DNA of 64,000 bases from Halichoerus grypus (GCF_964656455.1 NC_135726.1:28221168-28285167), one strand, 5' to 3'; positions 23,115-33,388 are shown, counted from the first letter of the stretch. Notes: generated by a model from the letters alone, not told the origin. Numbers and translations: made by a program.

Positions 23115-24190
23115 AACAATGGACCTCACAGGAAAATGCTTTGTGGGCAAGAGAGGAGCATGCATACATAGGAAGGACTGTCCTATTGTGGTTGGATTAA
23201 CTCCTTTGCAAGTGGTTTCAGAGCTGCACGAAGAGACCTGGAAATTCATCCTGCTCATGACTAGCACCACCGCTGTTGGTTCATTCCCTGTCCCCACCCC
23301 GCCCCCAATTCAATTTCATCAGAGATTTCTGGAGACCTGTCTTTGACGCCTGTGGCAGAGAACAGAATGAGGGGAAGGAAGCAAAAGTTCCGGCACCTTT
23401 TCCTTGTCATGGCGAATGGGCCTCGGAGCCCAGAGAGTGGGTCTGATTGGCCCTGTACCTCCAGGGGGTCAAATCTCCAGGATCCCCCTGCCAAGTTTGG
23501 GTGTTGTCCCCAGGACACTTGCTCCTCCAAACTGCAAGATGTGTGATGCTTATTTAAGAAACTTCCAGATCTGCTCTGGCCTCCTGGAGATGCAGCCAAA
23601 CTGATCAGGCCAGGTTTTCCCCCCAGGGAACCATAACATTTTGAGACCCGGGGCCCCCTGATTCAGAGCGGTGCCTATCATGGTGGAATTGGGGGCTGGG
23701 GGAGGGGTGGGTCCAAGGAAAGAGGACTGTGACTGGGGTGGCTCCCTTAGGCGACGAGAAGTGGATGGGGATGACCTGGAAAGTTCCCAGGGTCACTCCC
23801 AGTCCACACCAACATATGGCCCTGTCATCACCTAACCCTGGTGTAGACTGGCGTGGAAGGCAAGCCATCTGTGATGGTGGTGAGCCCCGGGGCTCAAATC
23901 CCCGAGCCTCCTCTTGCTGGCCCTGGGACATCCCCTTGTCCCCACCTTAGCTCTCACACTTCCTTCCTGCGATTGTTCTGCGGATTATACAAACCCGAAA
24001 GTCCCAGCAAGTGCCCGGCACGTAGTAGGGACCCCCAGACCTTCCTCCCTTCCCCAGTGGCTCTTCTGAAGAACCCTCCAGAGACTCTCCCTGCACCAGA
24101 AGTGGCCCGCCGCCAGCCCATCCTGTCCGGGCCTCAGCCTCCTCCCGGCGTTTGAAAACTTCCAAGGCAGGAAAACTTCTTCTCCCAGGC
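23115..24190. other. No feature recognised
   Basis: Unique-looking GC-moderate DNA upstream of the CpG island. No exon with convincing splice sites, no young repeat and no RNA gene is visible. Confidence 0.5.
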
Positions 24191-24199
24191 CGGCTCCGT

Positions 24200-25290
24200 G
24201 TCTCTCTTCTCTCTCTCTCTCTGCTGCCACCTTGAAAGCCCCTCCGCCTCCTCTCCCGCGCCTCGCCAGGCGTCGCAGGGAAGGGGGGGCGCCGAGGGGG
24301 GACGCGCTAATGGGGGACGCGGCGGCAGAGGAGAAGACACAATGGATGAAAGAAGAAAGCGCATCCAAACACGAGTTCTTGTTCTCGAGAAGAAGGGCCA
24401 AGTCTGACTTTATAGCAACAGCTTTGAGAGCAGCTGCGGTGGGATTTCATGGCAGAGGTTCCGCGGGCAAATCAATAAGCGGGGCCGCTGTTTGGAGAGG
24501 CAGCAAGAAAGGCCACTAACGAGGCCAGATTGTAACAGTTCTGCGAGCAGCCACAATGCTCACCTTACACGGCGCGGCCGCGCGGTAGTAAATAATAAAT
24601 CACAGCGGCCGGCGGGCGGCGGCGGCGGCGCCGGACAGAACGCAGCGCGTTTGACTGCAAAGCAGACCCGGGGCCATGAATTATTCACCGCCGCGCGGAG
24701 ATAAAACGCGGCCGCGGGCCGAGGCGCAGCCCCGCAAACGGCTGCCCGGCGCGGAAATCTGCCTTTTGATTACGAGCCGGGGCCGGGGCCGGGGCCGCAG
24801 TGCGGGGGGCCCGGGGGGCGCGGGCGCTCGGCGCGCCGGGAAGGAGCGGATTAATCAGGGGCGGCGGCGGGCGCCCCGCAAGGCCCATTTGCCAGGCTGG
24901 GGGGCTGGGAGCACTGCGGGCCGGCCGGGCAGGGGGGCCTGGAGTGTGCGCCCGCCCGCGTGTGAGGGCGCAGGCTCCGCGGGACTCAGCGGGCCCGTGG
25001 GAGTGCGTACACAACGCATTGGTGTGTGCCCCTGCACGTGTGCTGCGCGCGCGCGCGTGTGTGTGTGGGGGGGGCGGGTGGTTGCGCGTCCCTATGCGCG
25101 CCGTTTGTGAGAAGCATCGTGCACTCGTGCGCCTCCGCGCCGCGCTCTGTGTGCGTGTGTGCACGTGTGATGTGCCGCGTGGGCATGTGCGAACACGCAT
25201 GCGCATGGCTACTCCCGCGCGCGCGGCCGTGTGTGCGCGCATGTGGTGCGTCCGCCCGTGCGTACATGGCGTGGGTGTGGGTAAGTGTGA
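24200..25290. promoter_or_regulatory. CpG island with embedded AT-rich motif core
   Basis: CpG dinucleotides are far denser here than anywhere else in the window, from CCTCCGCCTCCTCTCCCGCG near 24240 through the 25.2 kb region. Inside the GC-rich matrix are discrete AT motifs typical of developmental enhancers: AAATCAATAAG at 24469-24479, GTAAATAATAAATCAC at about 24587-24602, TGAATTATTCACC at about 24676-24688 and GGATTAATC (bicoid/OTX-like) at 24848-24856. No interspersed repeat lies between 24200 and 24980, which is consistent with constraint. It may be a promoter or an unmethylated enhancer; no transcription start, TATA box or first exon can be pinned down. Confidence 0.6.
24777..24806 (+). 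other. GGGGCC units; G-quadruplex motif
   Basis: Three consecutive GGGGCC units (24779-24796) are followed by a further G-run at 24803-24806 and beyond, giving four runs of at least three G within a short span, the standard quadruplex pattern. The unit is the same hexamer as the C9orf72 repeat, but at only three copies and in an unrelated CpG island. Confidence 0.85.
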
Positions 25291-25900
25291 CGTTACGCCT
25301 TCGTGTGAGCGTGTATATGCAGGGCACGGGTGCTTACGTGTGGTGTGTGTACGTGCAGAAGCGATCCCGCATGTACGACATACGCAGACGCGCATCTGGG
25401 CGGACGCAGGGCATGCGTCTGTGTGTGTGCAGAGGTGCACGTGTAGTTGTGAATGCACACATGGCGCACGTCTGTGCACATGCAGTATGTGTGGCCGGCA
25501 TGACGGCACAAAGGTGGTGCACACGTGAATGTGTGTGGTTATGTACGCATGCGTGCGTGCACAGTGCGTTTGTGTATGTGTGCGGTGCGTGTGGGTATTC
25601 CTCCGGGCTCGGGGAAGTTTTAAAGGTCTGTGGTGTGCATGCGTAGTACACGTGTGGGTCCTCGTGAATAGCTGTGCTCTCAAGCCTAGGTGTGTGGCAG
25701 TGCGTGTGCCAAGCTGCTCACACGCACCGTGAGTACTTATATAGTATGGCGTTGCACGGCTGTTTGCCAGGACAAATGCACACATACGTGGCCATGCACG
25801 TGATTATGTGCACTCGTGTGTGTCTACAGTGTGCGGAGGGGCACATGGACCTCAGCATGTATGTTTGTGCTCACATACGTGGCGTTGTAGCTGGACCAGC
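24985..25900. repeat. Degenerate TG/CG/CA alternating tract
   Basis: About 900 bases are built mostly of TG, CG and CA steps. Perfect alternating purine-pyrimidine runs include 24 bases at 25044-25067 and 22 bases at 25148-25169. Such DNA is prone to the Z form. CACGTG E-boxes occur at 25035, 25162, 25438, 25522, 25649 and 25797. Open frames of 242 and 206 codons (plus strand) and 366 codons (minus strand) arise because these dinucleotides rarely make stop codons; they are Cys/Val/Arg- or His/Thr/Ala-rich and not protein-like. Confidence 0.85.
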
Positions 25901-26629
25901 TACATGTTGGGGCCAGCCTTGTTCTCTCCGCGCTCGTCTGAAAGTTAAGTCCTAAATGTCATTGTGTCCGTAAAACAAAGCACAACATAATGCACCTCCG
26001 AAGCACTGACGACGAATGTGCATTTTACTGAAGGTTCCCTGGAGCGACTGAGAGGCTTTACATCCCGTAGTGCACTCCAGATTTCTTGGTAAGCCACTGT
26101 AACCATGTCTGTCTTCCTCCAAAGTGCCTTGGAGGGCTGTCTCATCTTCCCTTCCTCCCTTTGCTCCCCACTCCTATCAGCAAGGCCCCCCCTCCATGTT
26201 TTCCTTACTGCACCCCACTTTCGCTAGACACCCCCCCCCGGAAGCTCAGAAGCAGAGTTTATCCCTCTCTTAGATTTCCTTGGCCTGCGTTCACACCTAT
26301 TCCATCAGCAAAACAAAGACTTTTCCTCAAGATCCTCTATCTTTAAAAAGTAAGAGTGGAAAGAAGAGAAAATGTAAATAAAATATAAATTAGGGTATTT
26401 TTTGGTTGTATGCTCACATTTGATTATGTGCGCATGCATATCTCCTTCTGCATGGCCGTGTGGGTGCAGAATCATCTCCTCCTCTCCCTAGCAGGTGAGG
26501 GGGTAGAAGAGGAAACAGGGAACAAGGCTGTCCCAATGCCTGCGGATAGGGGAGTAATGTTTTGAGGATCATTTTCATTTTCTTAAGCTCTGTTACTTTG
26601 GCACAAAGTTTGACAGAATTTAGAAGTTA
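25901..26629. other. No feature recognised
   Basis: Apparently unique sequence with a short C-run near 26230 and an AT-rich part near 26340-26400. Nothing supportable as gene or repeat. Confidence 0.5.
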
Positions 26630-26985
26630 TTTTTCATTTATTCAACAAATATTTACTGAGCACCCATTCTGAGCCCAGCACTGCGTTAGGCCCTGGAAGT
26701 TACCAAAAAACAGTAAGACAAAGAGTCTCAGACTTGGGGAGCCCAGGAGAATTGTGCAGGTTAGACCCATGCACCAGCCGCTAGGATGCACAGTAGGAAG
26801 TGGTTGGTGTCCTAAGACAAGGGAAGTGTCAGAAAGCTCAGGGCAGGGACAGATGCCTCCTGACTGGAGAAAACCTGGAGGTCTTCCTGGAGGAAGCGGC
26901 ACTGAGGTTGGGCTTAGATGAGTGGGGAGGATTTGGCCATGCCAGGATGGAGACATGGGTCTGGGAGGAAGTAGGAAAATAAAAA
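26630..26985 (-). repeat. L2 LINE 3' end
   Basis: TTATTCAACAAATATTTACT, GAGCACCCATTCTGAGCCC and GCACTGCGTTAGGCCCTGG are the reversed L2 terminus. The right part (GTCTTCCTGGAGGAAGCG) matches the reversed ORF-end region. Confidence 0.75.
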
Positions 26986-26997
26986 GCCTAGGGGTGT

Positions 26998-27392
26998 GTC
27001 TCAGTCAGGGTCCAGTTGAGAGACAGAAACCACGTACTTAAACAGAAAGGATTTCATATAAAGAATTGTTAACCAGGGATTGGAACTAAAAAGGTGTAAA
27101 AAAAAAAAATTAAAAGTGTTCATGGTGTTGGCAATTGCAGGATGTGACTTCCGACCCTTGAGCTAGGAAAGCAAAGAGAGGAGGGTGGAATTATGAAAAC
27201 GTAGAAGCTTAGACTCAAGAGTGCCTTGGGCCTGGGATCCAGACCTTTGAGGAGGGGAGCACCAGGTGGCCAGCACTGGCGTCTCTGGGCTTGGAGGAGG
27301 GGCTCCCTAGGTCAAGGAGCCAGACTGCTGGAAAGGGGGCGCACTGGCAGCTGGGGCTGGTGTCTCCGGGGGGTAATGAGGCTGGTTCCATG
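26998..27392 (+). repeat. Old LTR/MER-like repeat, family uncertain
   Basis: CAGTCAGGGTCCAGTTGAGA and GAAACCACGTACTTAAACAG recall an ancient mammalian repeat that I cannot name. A younger SINE is inserted at 27411, and the host sequence resumes at 27594. Confidence 0.4.
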
Positions 27393-27410
27393 AGAATTGA
27401 AAAATTGCCA

Positions 27411-27593
27411 GGGGGCCTGGGTAGCTCAGTCGGTTGAGCATCCGACTCTTGATTTTGGCTCAGGTCATGATCTCAGGGTCCTCGGATAGAGCCCTCCATC
27501 GGGTTCTGCACTCAGCGCGGAGTCTGCTTGTCCCTCTCCCTTGGCTACCCCCTCCTCAAAGAAAGAAAGAAAGAGAAGGAAAGATCTTAAAAA
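27411..27593 (+). repeat. Carnivore SINEC with perfect 18-base duplication
   Basis: Head GGGGGCCTGGGTAGCTCAG, CATCCGACTCTTGATTTTGG, body and a GAAAGAAAGAAAGAGAAGG pyrimidine/purine tail ending AAGATCTTAAAA. The target duplication AGAATTGAAAAATTGCCA is exact at 27393-27410 and 27594-27611. The internal GACTCTTGATTTTGG variant differs from the TCTGCCTTCGG type, marking another SINEC subfamily. Confidence 0.97.
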
Positions 27594-27611
27594 AGAATTG
27601 AAAAATTGCCA

Positions 27612-29225
27612 ACTGGGCTCCGCTGCTGCCCTGGGACAGGGAAGGCTGCTGCTGCAGTGAAAAGCGCGGTGGGGGAGGTGCCCACAGGAGCCTCTAGCAG
27701 ACGGGAAGGCAACAGGAAGGGGCAAGTCCCTTCCTCCCCCTCCGGCCTCGCAGTCTCCCTCTGGCCACCTCGGCAGAGCCTAACCTGGAGCCGCTGGGAG
27801 TGTGGCTGGTGGGGCTACAGCCCCTGCATCACGAAGCTGAGGGCAGACTTGGGGCTGAGAGACAGTAACTCAGTGACCGTCACAGTCCACCCCTTTGGCT
27901 ACTCGGCATTGGTGGGCACCCTTTATACGGATGTGAAATCGGCATCTGTTTGACTTGTACAAATAAAAACATTCTGTCCACCTCTCCGAAATGAGGAGAT
28001 ACATTTTCAACTGACACTGTATCCATTTCTGAGAGATAGGGGCAGGTCAGGAAAAGAGGAGTTATCCTGGGAACCATGAGGAATCCAGAGTGACCTTCCT
28101 GACTGGAGTCCCGCTGGAGGGCTTTGAGAGGGGCCAGCAGATGGCTGTCCATGCACTGGAATAGAAAGCTACAGCCCCTGGCCTCTGGCCCTTGGGGCCA
28201 ACTCTGTGGACCCTAGAGGCTGCAAGCATTCTGGATCCCACAAGTTTTGTCAAGCCGTTTCCCCACTATGACCCTCGGCTTTGTCTTCTGTCCTCGGGGC
28301 TGTCTGCCCGCAGTGAGAACCAGAGGAAGTTGTCAGCCTGCAAGAGCAGCCTGTGGGGAGTGGATGGCAGGTTCCAAGACGAGACTTCCTGTCTCCTCTG
28401 CTTCTTCTGATGACTCATGCTCTGGCCCCGATGGCTCTGATTTAGAAGGGGCTTGGGAAGTGTTTCTATGGGTCTTTCTGTGTGGTATAGGACAGGAGTG
28501 GTGAGGCTGGGACCCTGAGCCAGGAGGGCCACCTCCATCAGCAGCCCAGACCCACCCAGACCCTCGAGGAAGGGCTCCTGCTTGAGTCCTCAGAGTTGGG
28601 GCACAGATGCAAACAGGCCCATAGGGAGCAGAAGTGCCCTCCCCTTGCTGCTTCCTGCCTTAGCCCCTGCCTATACTGAGCCTCATTTGAGTGAAGCTCC
28701 TCAGGATGCAGGGTAAGATCTGTCTGTGCCCAACCCCAACCCAAGGATGACCTCTTCCTTATAAGTACTCCAGGGGCCCACCCTGCTCATTCCAAGGAAG
28801 AAGGGGCTGAGGGTAGAATGTCAGGCATCCTCCCGGCTGCCATGTGCGGTTGTGCAGGCTGTGCACTGCCAGAAAGTCTCATGGCCAAGGGGGCAAGTGG
28901 GGGCTAAAATCCATCCAGGAATCCTTCCCGAAGGTCTGGAAGCTGTTCTCTAACTTTTACAAAGGCATTATCTGGACTAGTGCTGGAGCTGGGTATCAAG
29001 GCACCTAGGACCAAAGGAGTCACCAGAGTGATTCTGCATGTTACTGAGCTCCCAGGGGCTGAGCTGCCCTCACTGACTAGATCACTGAGCAGGAACGACT
29101 CACAGCTACTAATGATCAAATCTAACATGCTGCCCCTCCACGTGCCCACAGCACTGGGGAGGCCTCAGATGCTCGGCCTCCTCCCTCAGCCCCCAGGCCA
29201 CCACAAAGAAGCCTATATTCCCAGG
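27612..29225. other. No feature recognised
   Basis: About 1.6 kb of unique-looking sequence. Overlapping open frames on both strands show no domain-like composition and no convincing splice context. Confidence 0.5.
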
Positions 29226-29229
29226 ATGC

Positions 29230-29375
29230 AGGCAGGCCTAGTGGTCAAGCCCAGCACCTCTGGGCACTGACTTGGGGCAGAAGGCCTCACTTCAAGTGCC
29301 TCAGTTTCCATCTCTATAAAATGGGGATAAAATCGCAGTTCCCCCCAGGGCCCCTGGGAGGGTTAAAGTGACAGC
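29230..29375 (+). repeat. MIR SINE
   Basis: AAGTGCCTCAGTTTCCATCT, CTATAAAATGGGGATAAAAT and GGGAGGGTTAAAGTGACAGC match the MIR core. It lies head-on to a minus-strand MIR. Confidence 0.8.
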
Positions 29376-29585
29376 AGGAATAGCTCCCACTTCATCTGAA
29401 CTCCTTCACATACATCATCTCATTCGGGAAGAACCCTTCAGAGTAGGACCTACCAGTTGCTTCATTTTCGAGATGAGCAACCTCAAGCTCAGAGCCGCGA
29501 ATCTACTTAGTCAAGGTCATAGCCACTGCCGGGTGGGACCCGAACCCAAGCAGGCTGTCACTACCGCACCACGCTGCCTCCCTCA
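29376..29585 (-). repeat. MIR SINE
   Basis: ACATACATCATCTCATTCGG, TTTTCGAGATGAGCAACCTC and GGTGGGACCCGAACCCAAGC read as reversed MIR. Confidence 0.75.
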
Positions 29586-30409
29586 CGGGCGAGAGCACTT
29601 GGAAAACTCCCGACGCCATGCCCAGCACGTGGAAAGTACTCCCAACTGCAGCCACGAGTGTATTTTTGTGTTGTAACGTGTCCTGCCTGGCTTGGGCTCA
29701 TCTCTGGAAGTCACTGTGTCGGCTGTTGCCACGGGAGCCCAGCCAGGGTCCGGGGTCCCTTTCTTCCCGAAGCCAGCCCCTGGGTATCGGGAAAGCCAGG
29801 CCCTGCCCCTCCCTCCCTGGAGGCAGCTGTGGGTCTGCAGCTGATGGGCACTTAATTAGTTCACCCACTTGCTGAGCCCCAGCCGGGGCACTCTCCGTCT
29901 CTCTCCTGTCTCCGGCAGCGAGGGGCTCCCCGGGAGCAGCGCTGGAGGGAGACGGTGGGGAGATCTGAGATGCAGAAACACATTTTCTGCCTCCTGCTTA
30001 CAGACAAAGCAGCAAGTGACCAAGTGGGCTTCCTTCTGGAAGAAGGCCTCCAGGCTGCGCATAGACATGCGGTGCATAGACATGATCATTTCCAGCCAGG
30101 CACTCTGGACCCATCAGGAGACGCTCCTCATCCCTGCACTTGGGGTCTCTGAGCGCCGTCCCAGATGCGATGCGCCTGGGCTGCGTGGACGGGCCTGGGA
30201 AGCGAGCGAGGCTTACCACCCTGGCTGGATGCGAAGTGGCTCGGTGTGAGGGTTACCCTGTGTGGTGCTGGTCCCCTGAGCTGTCCCCAACTCAGTCAGA
30301 GAGATGGGCGTGGTCCCTAATCCAGGCCCTCCTGGGCTGCGCTGGGCTTGAGGCAGGTGCGTGGTCTGATAATTTAGGATGAGCCAAAATGCTCCATCCC
30401 TCAGATGAA
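29586..30409. other. No feature recognised
   Basis: Unique-looking GC-rich sequence. Contains a TTAATTAG motif near 29852 next to GC-rich DNA; no gene or repeat can be supported. Confidence 0.5.
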
Positions 30410-30425
30410 TGGCATTTTGTATCTT

Positions 30426-30612
30426 TTTTTTTCCTAAAGATTTTATTTACTTATGGGGGGAGCACAAGCAGGGGGAGCTGTAGGCAGAGGGACAGGGCGG
30501 AGCAGACTCCCCGTTGAGAGGGGAGCCCGATGTGGGGCTCGATCCCAGGACCCTGGGATCATGACCCAAGCTGAGGGCAGACGCTCAACCGACTGAGCCA
30601 CCCAGGCGCCCC
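30426..30612 (-). repeat. Carnivore SINEC, complete, inserted next to a MIR
   Basis: Reverse orientation: TTTCCTAAAGATTTTATTTA at the tail side, CTGAGCCACCCAGGCGCCCC at the head. The target duplication TGGCATTTTGTATCTT is exact at 30410-30425 and 30613-30628. The element keeps the head with both tRNA-type promoter boxes, so it is likely young. Confidence 0.97.
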
Positions 30613-30639
30613 TGGCATTTTGTATCTTAACTGGCAGAG

Positions 30640-30880
30640 GCGGGACCGTTTCATGACGACCTGACTTGGAATCCATGTCCCACCACTGACAAGCTGTGTG
30701 ACCCTTAACAGGTAACTCGCCTTCTCTGTGCCTCAGTTTTCCCATGTAAAAAATGATGATGAAGAGATCTATCTCATAGTGTTAGCATAAGGATTGAAAT
30801 ATATTATTCTGTGTGAAGTACGTAGGACGGCGCCTGGTGCAGAGTAAATACTTTATAGCTATGAGTTGTCCTTGTTTGTG
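30640..30880 (+). repeat. MIR SINE
   Basis: TGGAATCCATGTCCCACCAC, GACAAGCTGTGTGACCCTTA, CTGTGCCTCAGTTTTCCC, AGGATTGAAATATATTATTC and GGTGCAGAGTAAATACTTTA. Near full length. Confidence 0.85.
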
Positions 30881-31271
30881 GGTTTTCCACACTAGATGCC
30901 TTTTATCAGAGTGTGATGTGTTACATTTCCCTCGGCGATTGAGGGGTCTGTGATGGCCCTGGGGCGGGACATTGGTTGCCATTGACCCCATGAGAGGAGG
31001 TCCAGGGACAGAATTTTCAGATTTAGGGCTCACGGCTCCATGAGAAGATTAATCATGGCTGCCCAGAGCTTCGGGCAGAGAAAGATTCTGAAGACTTGTC
31101 TGAGCTCAACAGGGACAATGTGTGTGATGTGCCCCCAGCATGAGATAGGTGGGAGGGGGCCTTTACTTTGGCTTCCCCAACAGGAGACCTGGCCCAGGCA
31201 AGCGCAAGTTTATTTGGGAGGTGATGCCAAGGCGACCGGGGAGTCCATGGGGCATGAGAAGGGAAGGCAGA

Positions 31272-31382
31272 GGGGACGCCTGGCTGGCTCTGTTGGAAGA
31301 GCATGCGACTCTTGATCTTGGGGTTGTGAGTTCGAGCCTTACATTGGGTATAGAGATTATTTTTTAAAAATCTTTAAAAAAA
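31272..31382 (+). repeat. Short tRNA-Lys SINE variant without CT-rich body
   Basis: GACGCCTGGCTGGCTCTGTT, GAGCATGCGACTCTTGATCT, then GGGGTTGTGAGTTCGAGCC, a GGGTATAGAGATTA segment and a T/A-rich AAAATCTTT end. Total about 110 bases, about half a standard SINEC. The B-box GTTCGAGCC is intact, and the tRNA-like secondary structure is better preserved than in long copies. No clear target duplication. Confidence 0.85.
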
Positions 31383-31384
31383 GG

Positions 31385-31794
31385 CGGGGGGAGGAGATAT
31401 CCAACGAAGGGAAGGGAGCAGTACTGAGAGGGTACCACTGGGGCAACTCGGGCTCGTTCCTTCTGGGGGCTTCCTGAAGACAATAGCACGTGCGTCAGGA
31501 TCACCCACCCCGCTCTCGGACAGGACAGCTGGAGTGCGTAGCCACGGACTCTCATGGCTCATTCCCGGAGAGCTGCTCTTTTGGCATTAACTCTTTGGCA
31601 CTTGCAGGGTCCTGAATGTGGCTCCTCCAGCCAGGAAAGAGCCCTCCGGTAGAGAGATTCAATAAGCTGGAAGAGAGGCCAGGAAGGTCTGCAGTGAACT
31701 CTGGGTGGGATGGGACATGGCTAGGGCACCTGGGACCCAGGTCATGAGCGCTTTGCGCGTTTGCCACTGCACACGTGAGGTGAGAACAGAAGAG
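31385..31794. other. No feature recognised
   Basis: Unique-looking sequence between the short SINE and a pyrimidine tract; no gene or repeat seen. Confidence 0.5.
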
Positions 31795-31985
31795 CTGTCA
31801 CCTGCCTCCCTTCCTCCCTGCCCTCCTTCCTCCCTGCCTCCCCTCCTCTCTAACCTCCTCCTCCCTGCCTCTCCTTTACTCCCCTCTTCCCCAGCCCTTC
31901 TCCTCCCCATCCCCCTCCTCCCTGCCGTCCCTCCTTCCTTTTGCTTCCCCCTTCCCTCCCCTCCTCCCCGCCTTTCCTCTACAGT
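31795..31985 (+). repeat. CT-rich polypyrimidine tract
   Basis: About 190 bases of CCTCC/CTTCC/CTCCC text, almost purine-free on the plus strand. Open frames on both strands here are composition artefacts (Gly/Arg/Glu or Pro/Ser/Leu only). Confidence 0.9.
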
Positions 31986-32149
31986 TATCTTCTGTGCACC
32001 TAGGACTTGCCAGGCCTTACGCCGGGAACCAGGAGTCACAGGATAAATGAAAGCTCGCCTCTGCCTTAGCTGTGCAATCTGGTGAGAACGCCTGAGACCT
32101 CCCCGTCTCCCTGGAGGGAGAAGAAGACACCCAGAGCAGCTAATAAATG

Positions 32150-32638
32150 GTTCCAAGTGGTTCCTTTTCAGGCACTTTCATTTTTAAAAGCAGGGCCCAG
32201 GGGCTGAGCTGGGACGGGCAATTATAGGTTGAGTCTGTGTCTGAGAGGAGGGTGCGAGGAGCCGGGACACCTTGGAAAAAGTAAATTTATCAGGCAGAGG
32301 AGGATCTTACAGAGTATGAAATTTACAAAAGTTCAATCCAAAGGAACACTAATTACAGGCCACCTTATTGATGTTTAATTCAAAAACAGAAGCTAATGCA
32401 AGTGCCCTTCCCTTGGAGTGGGAAGGAGGCAGGAGACTTTCTTCCTAATAATTTACTTAAACTGAATTGCATATGGGAAATTAATTTGCCTGGAATAAAA
32501 GCAAGACATCACTCCAGAAGTAAGAAGTCACCTTGAATGAGTTTATCGTCACAAGGATGGCTCGCTGTCTTCCAAGGCTGGAAAGTTCCATTGGGCAGGA
32601 AAGCTGGGAGAACTGCTGTATTTTGGTGTCCCTGGGGC
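32150..32638. promoter_or_regulatory. Repeat-free AT-motif block, candidate enhancer
   Basis: Unique DNA with many intact AT motifs: GGGCAATTATAGG, GAACACTAATTACAGGCC, TTGATGTTTAATTC, CTAATAATTTACTTAAAC, GCATATGGGAAATTAATTTG. No repeat signature until the LTR at 32639. This resembles vertebrate conserved non-coding elements, but conservation is untested. Confidence 0.3.
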
Positions 32639-33085
32639 TGTGTTCGTTTTCTATTGCTATGTGACAAAGGACCACAGATTTATCAGCTTAACACAATACA
32701 AATCGACTATCTCACAGTTTCTGTGAGTCAGGAAGCTGGGCATGGGTTAGCTGAGGTCTCATTAGATCCTATCAAGGTGCTGGCTGGGGCTGCATCTCAT
32801 TTAATTCGCAAGGTCCCTTTCCAAGCTCATTCAGGTTGTTGCCAGAATTCAGTGCCTTGAAGCTGTAGAGTTCGTGGTAGCTTTCATCTTCATCAAGGCC
32901 AGCAGGAAAAAGGACTCTAAGACCCTCTCCATCACCTGATTGGGTCAGGCCCATCCAGGATAATCTCATTTTAGTTAACTCATGGTACCATGATTAGAAA
33001 CCTCATCACAGGAAGGAGCTAGACAGGGTGAGTACACCAGGGGGACAGGAATCTTGGGAACCATTTTGGAATTATCTCCCACACA
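32639..33085 (-). repeat. MLT1-type LTR
   Basis: GTTTTCTATTGCTATGTGAC, TCTCACAGTTTCTGTGAGTC, AGGAAGCTGGGCATGGGTTA, ACCTGATTGGGTCAGGCCC and AGGATAATCTCATTTTAG read as a reversed MaLR-type LTR. Subfamily uncertain; target duplication not clear. Confidence 0.6.
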
Positions 33086-33388
33086 GGCGGAGGAGCTGGA
33101 TCCAGTTGAACCTGCATTAGCCTGGGCTTGTGGACAAGCCATTTTGTGCTGCTTGGCCTCTGGGTTCTTACCTGTACAACAGGTTAGCAATCGGAGCCCT
33201 GCTGACCTCAAGAGAAATAGCAGAACTGTCTCAAGTGATTAGCTCGGCAGTAATTCCAGTAAGCAAAAAAGGACAGTGTGAAATCACTAGAAATCATATC
33301 TACTTATCTATTGTAAGCATCTTACCTTATCTTAAATTTGATAAATGGGTGAGTAGTCATTGATTTTTTAAACTTTTATTATTTTTTT

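Noticed and set aside
24685..25785. A 366-codon open frame on the minus strand, with 242- and 206-codon frames on the plus strand over the same DNA
   Set aside because: The frames exist because TG/CG/CA repeats rarely form stop codons. Composition is dominated by His, Thr, Ala, Arg, Cys and Val repeats, with no domain, and both strands are open at once.
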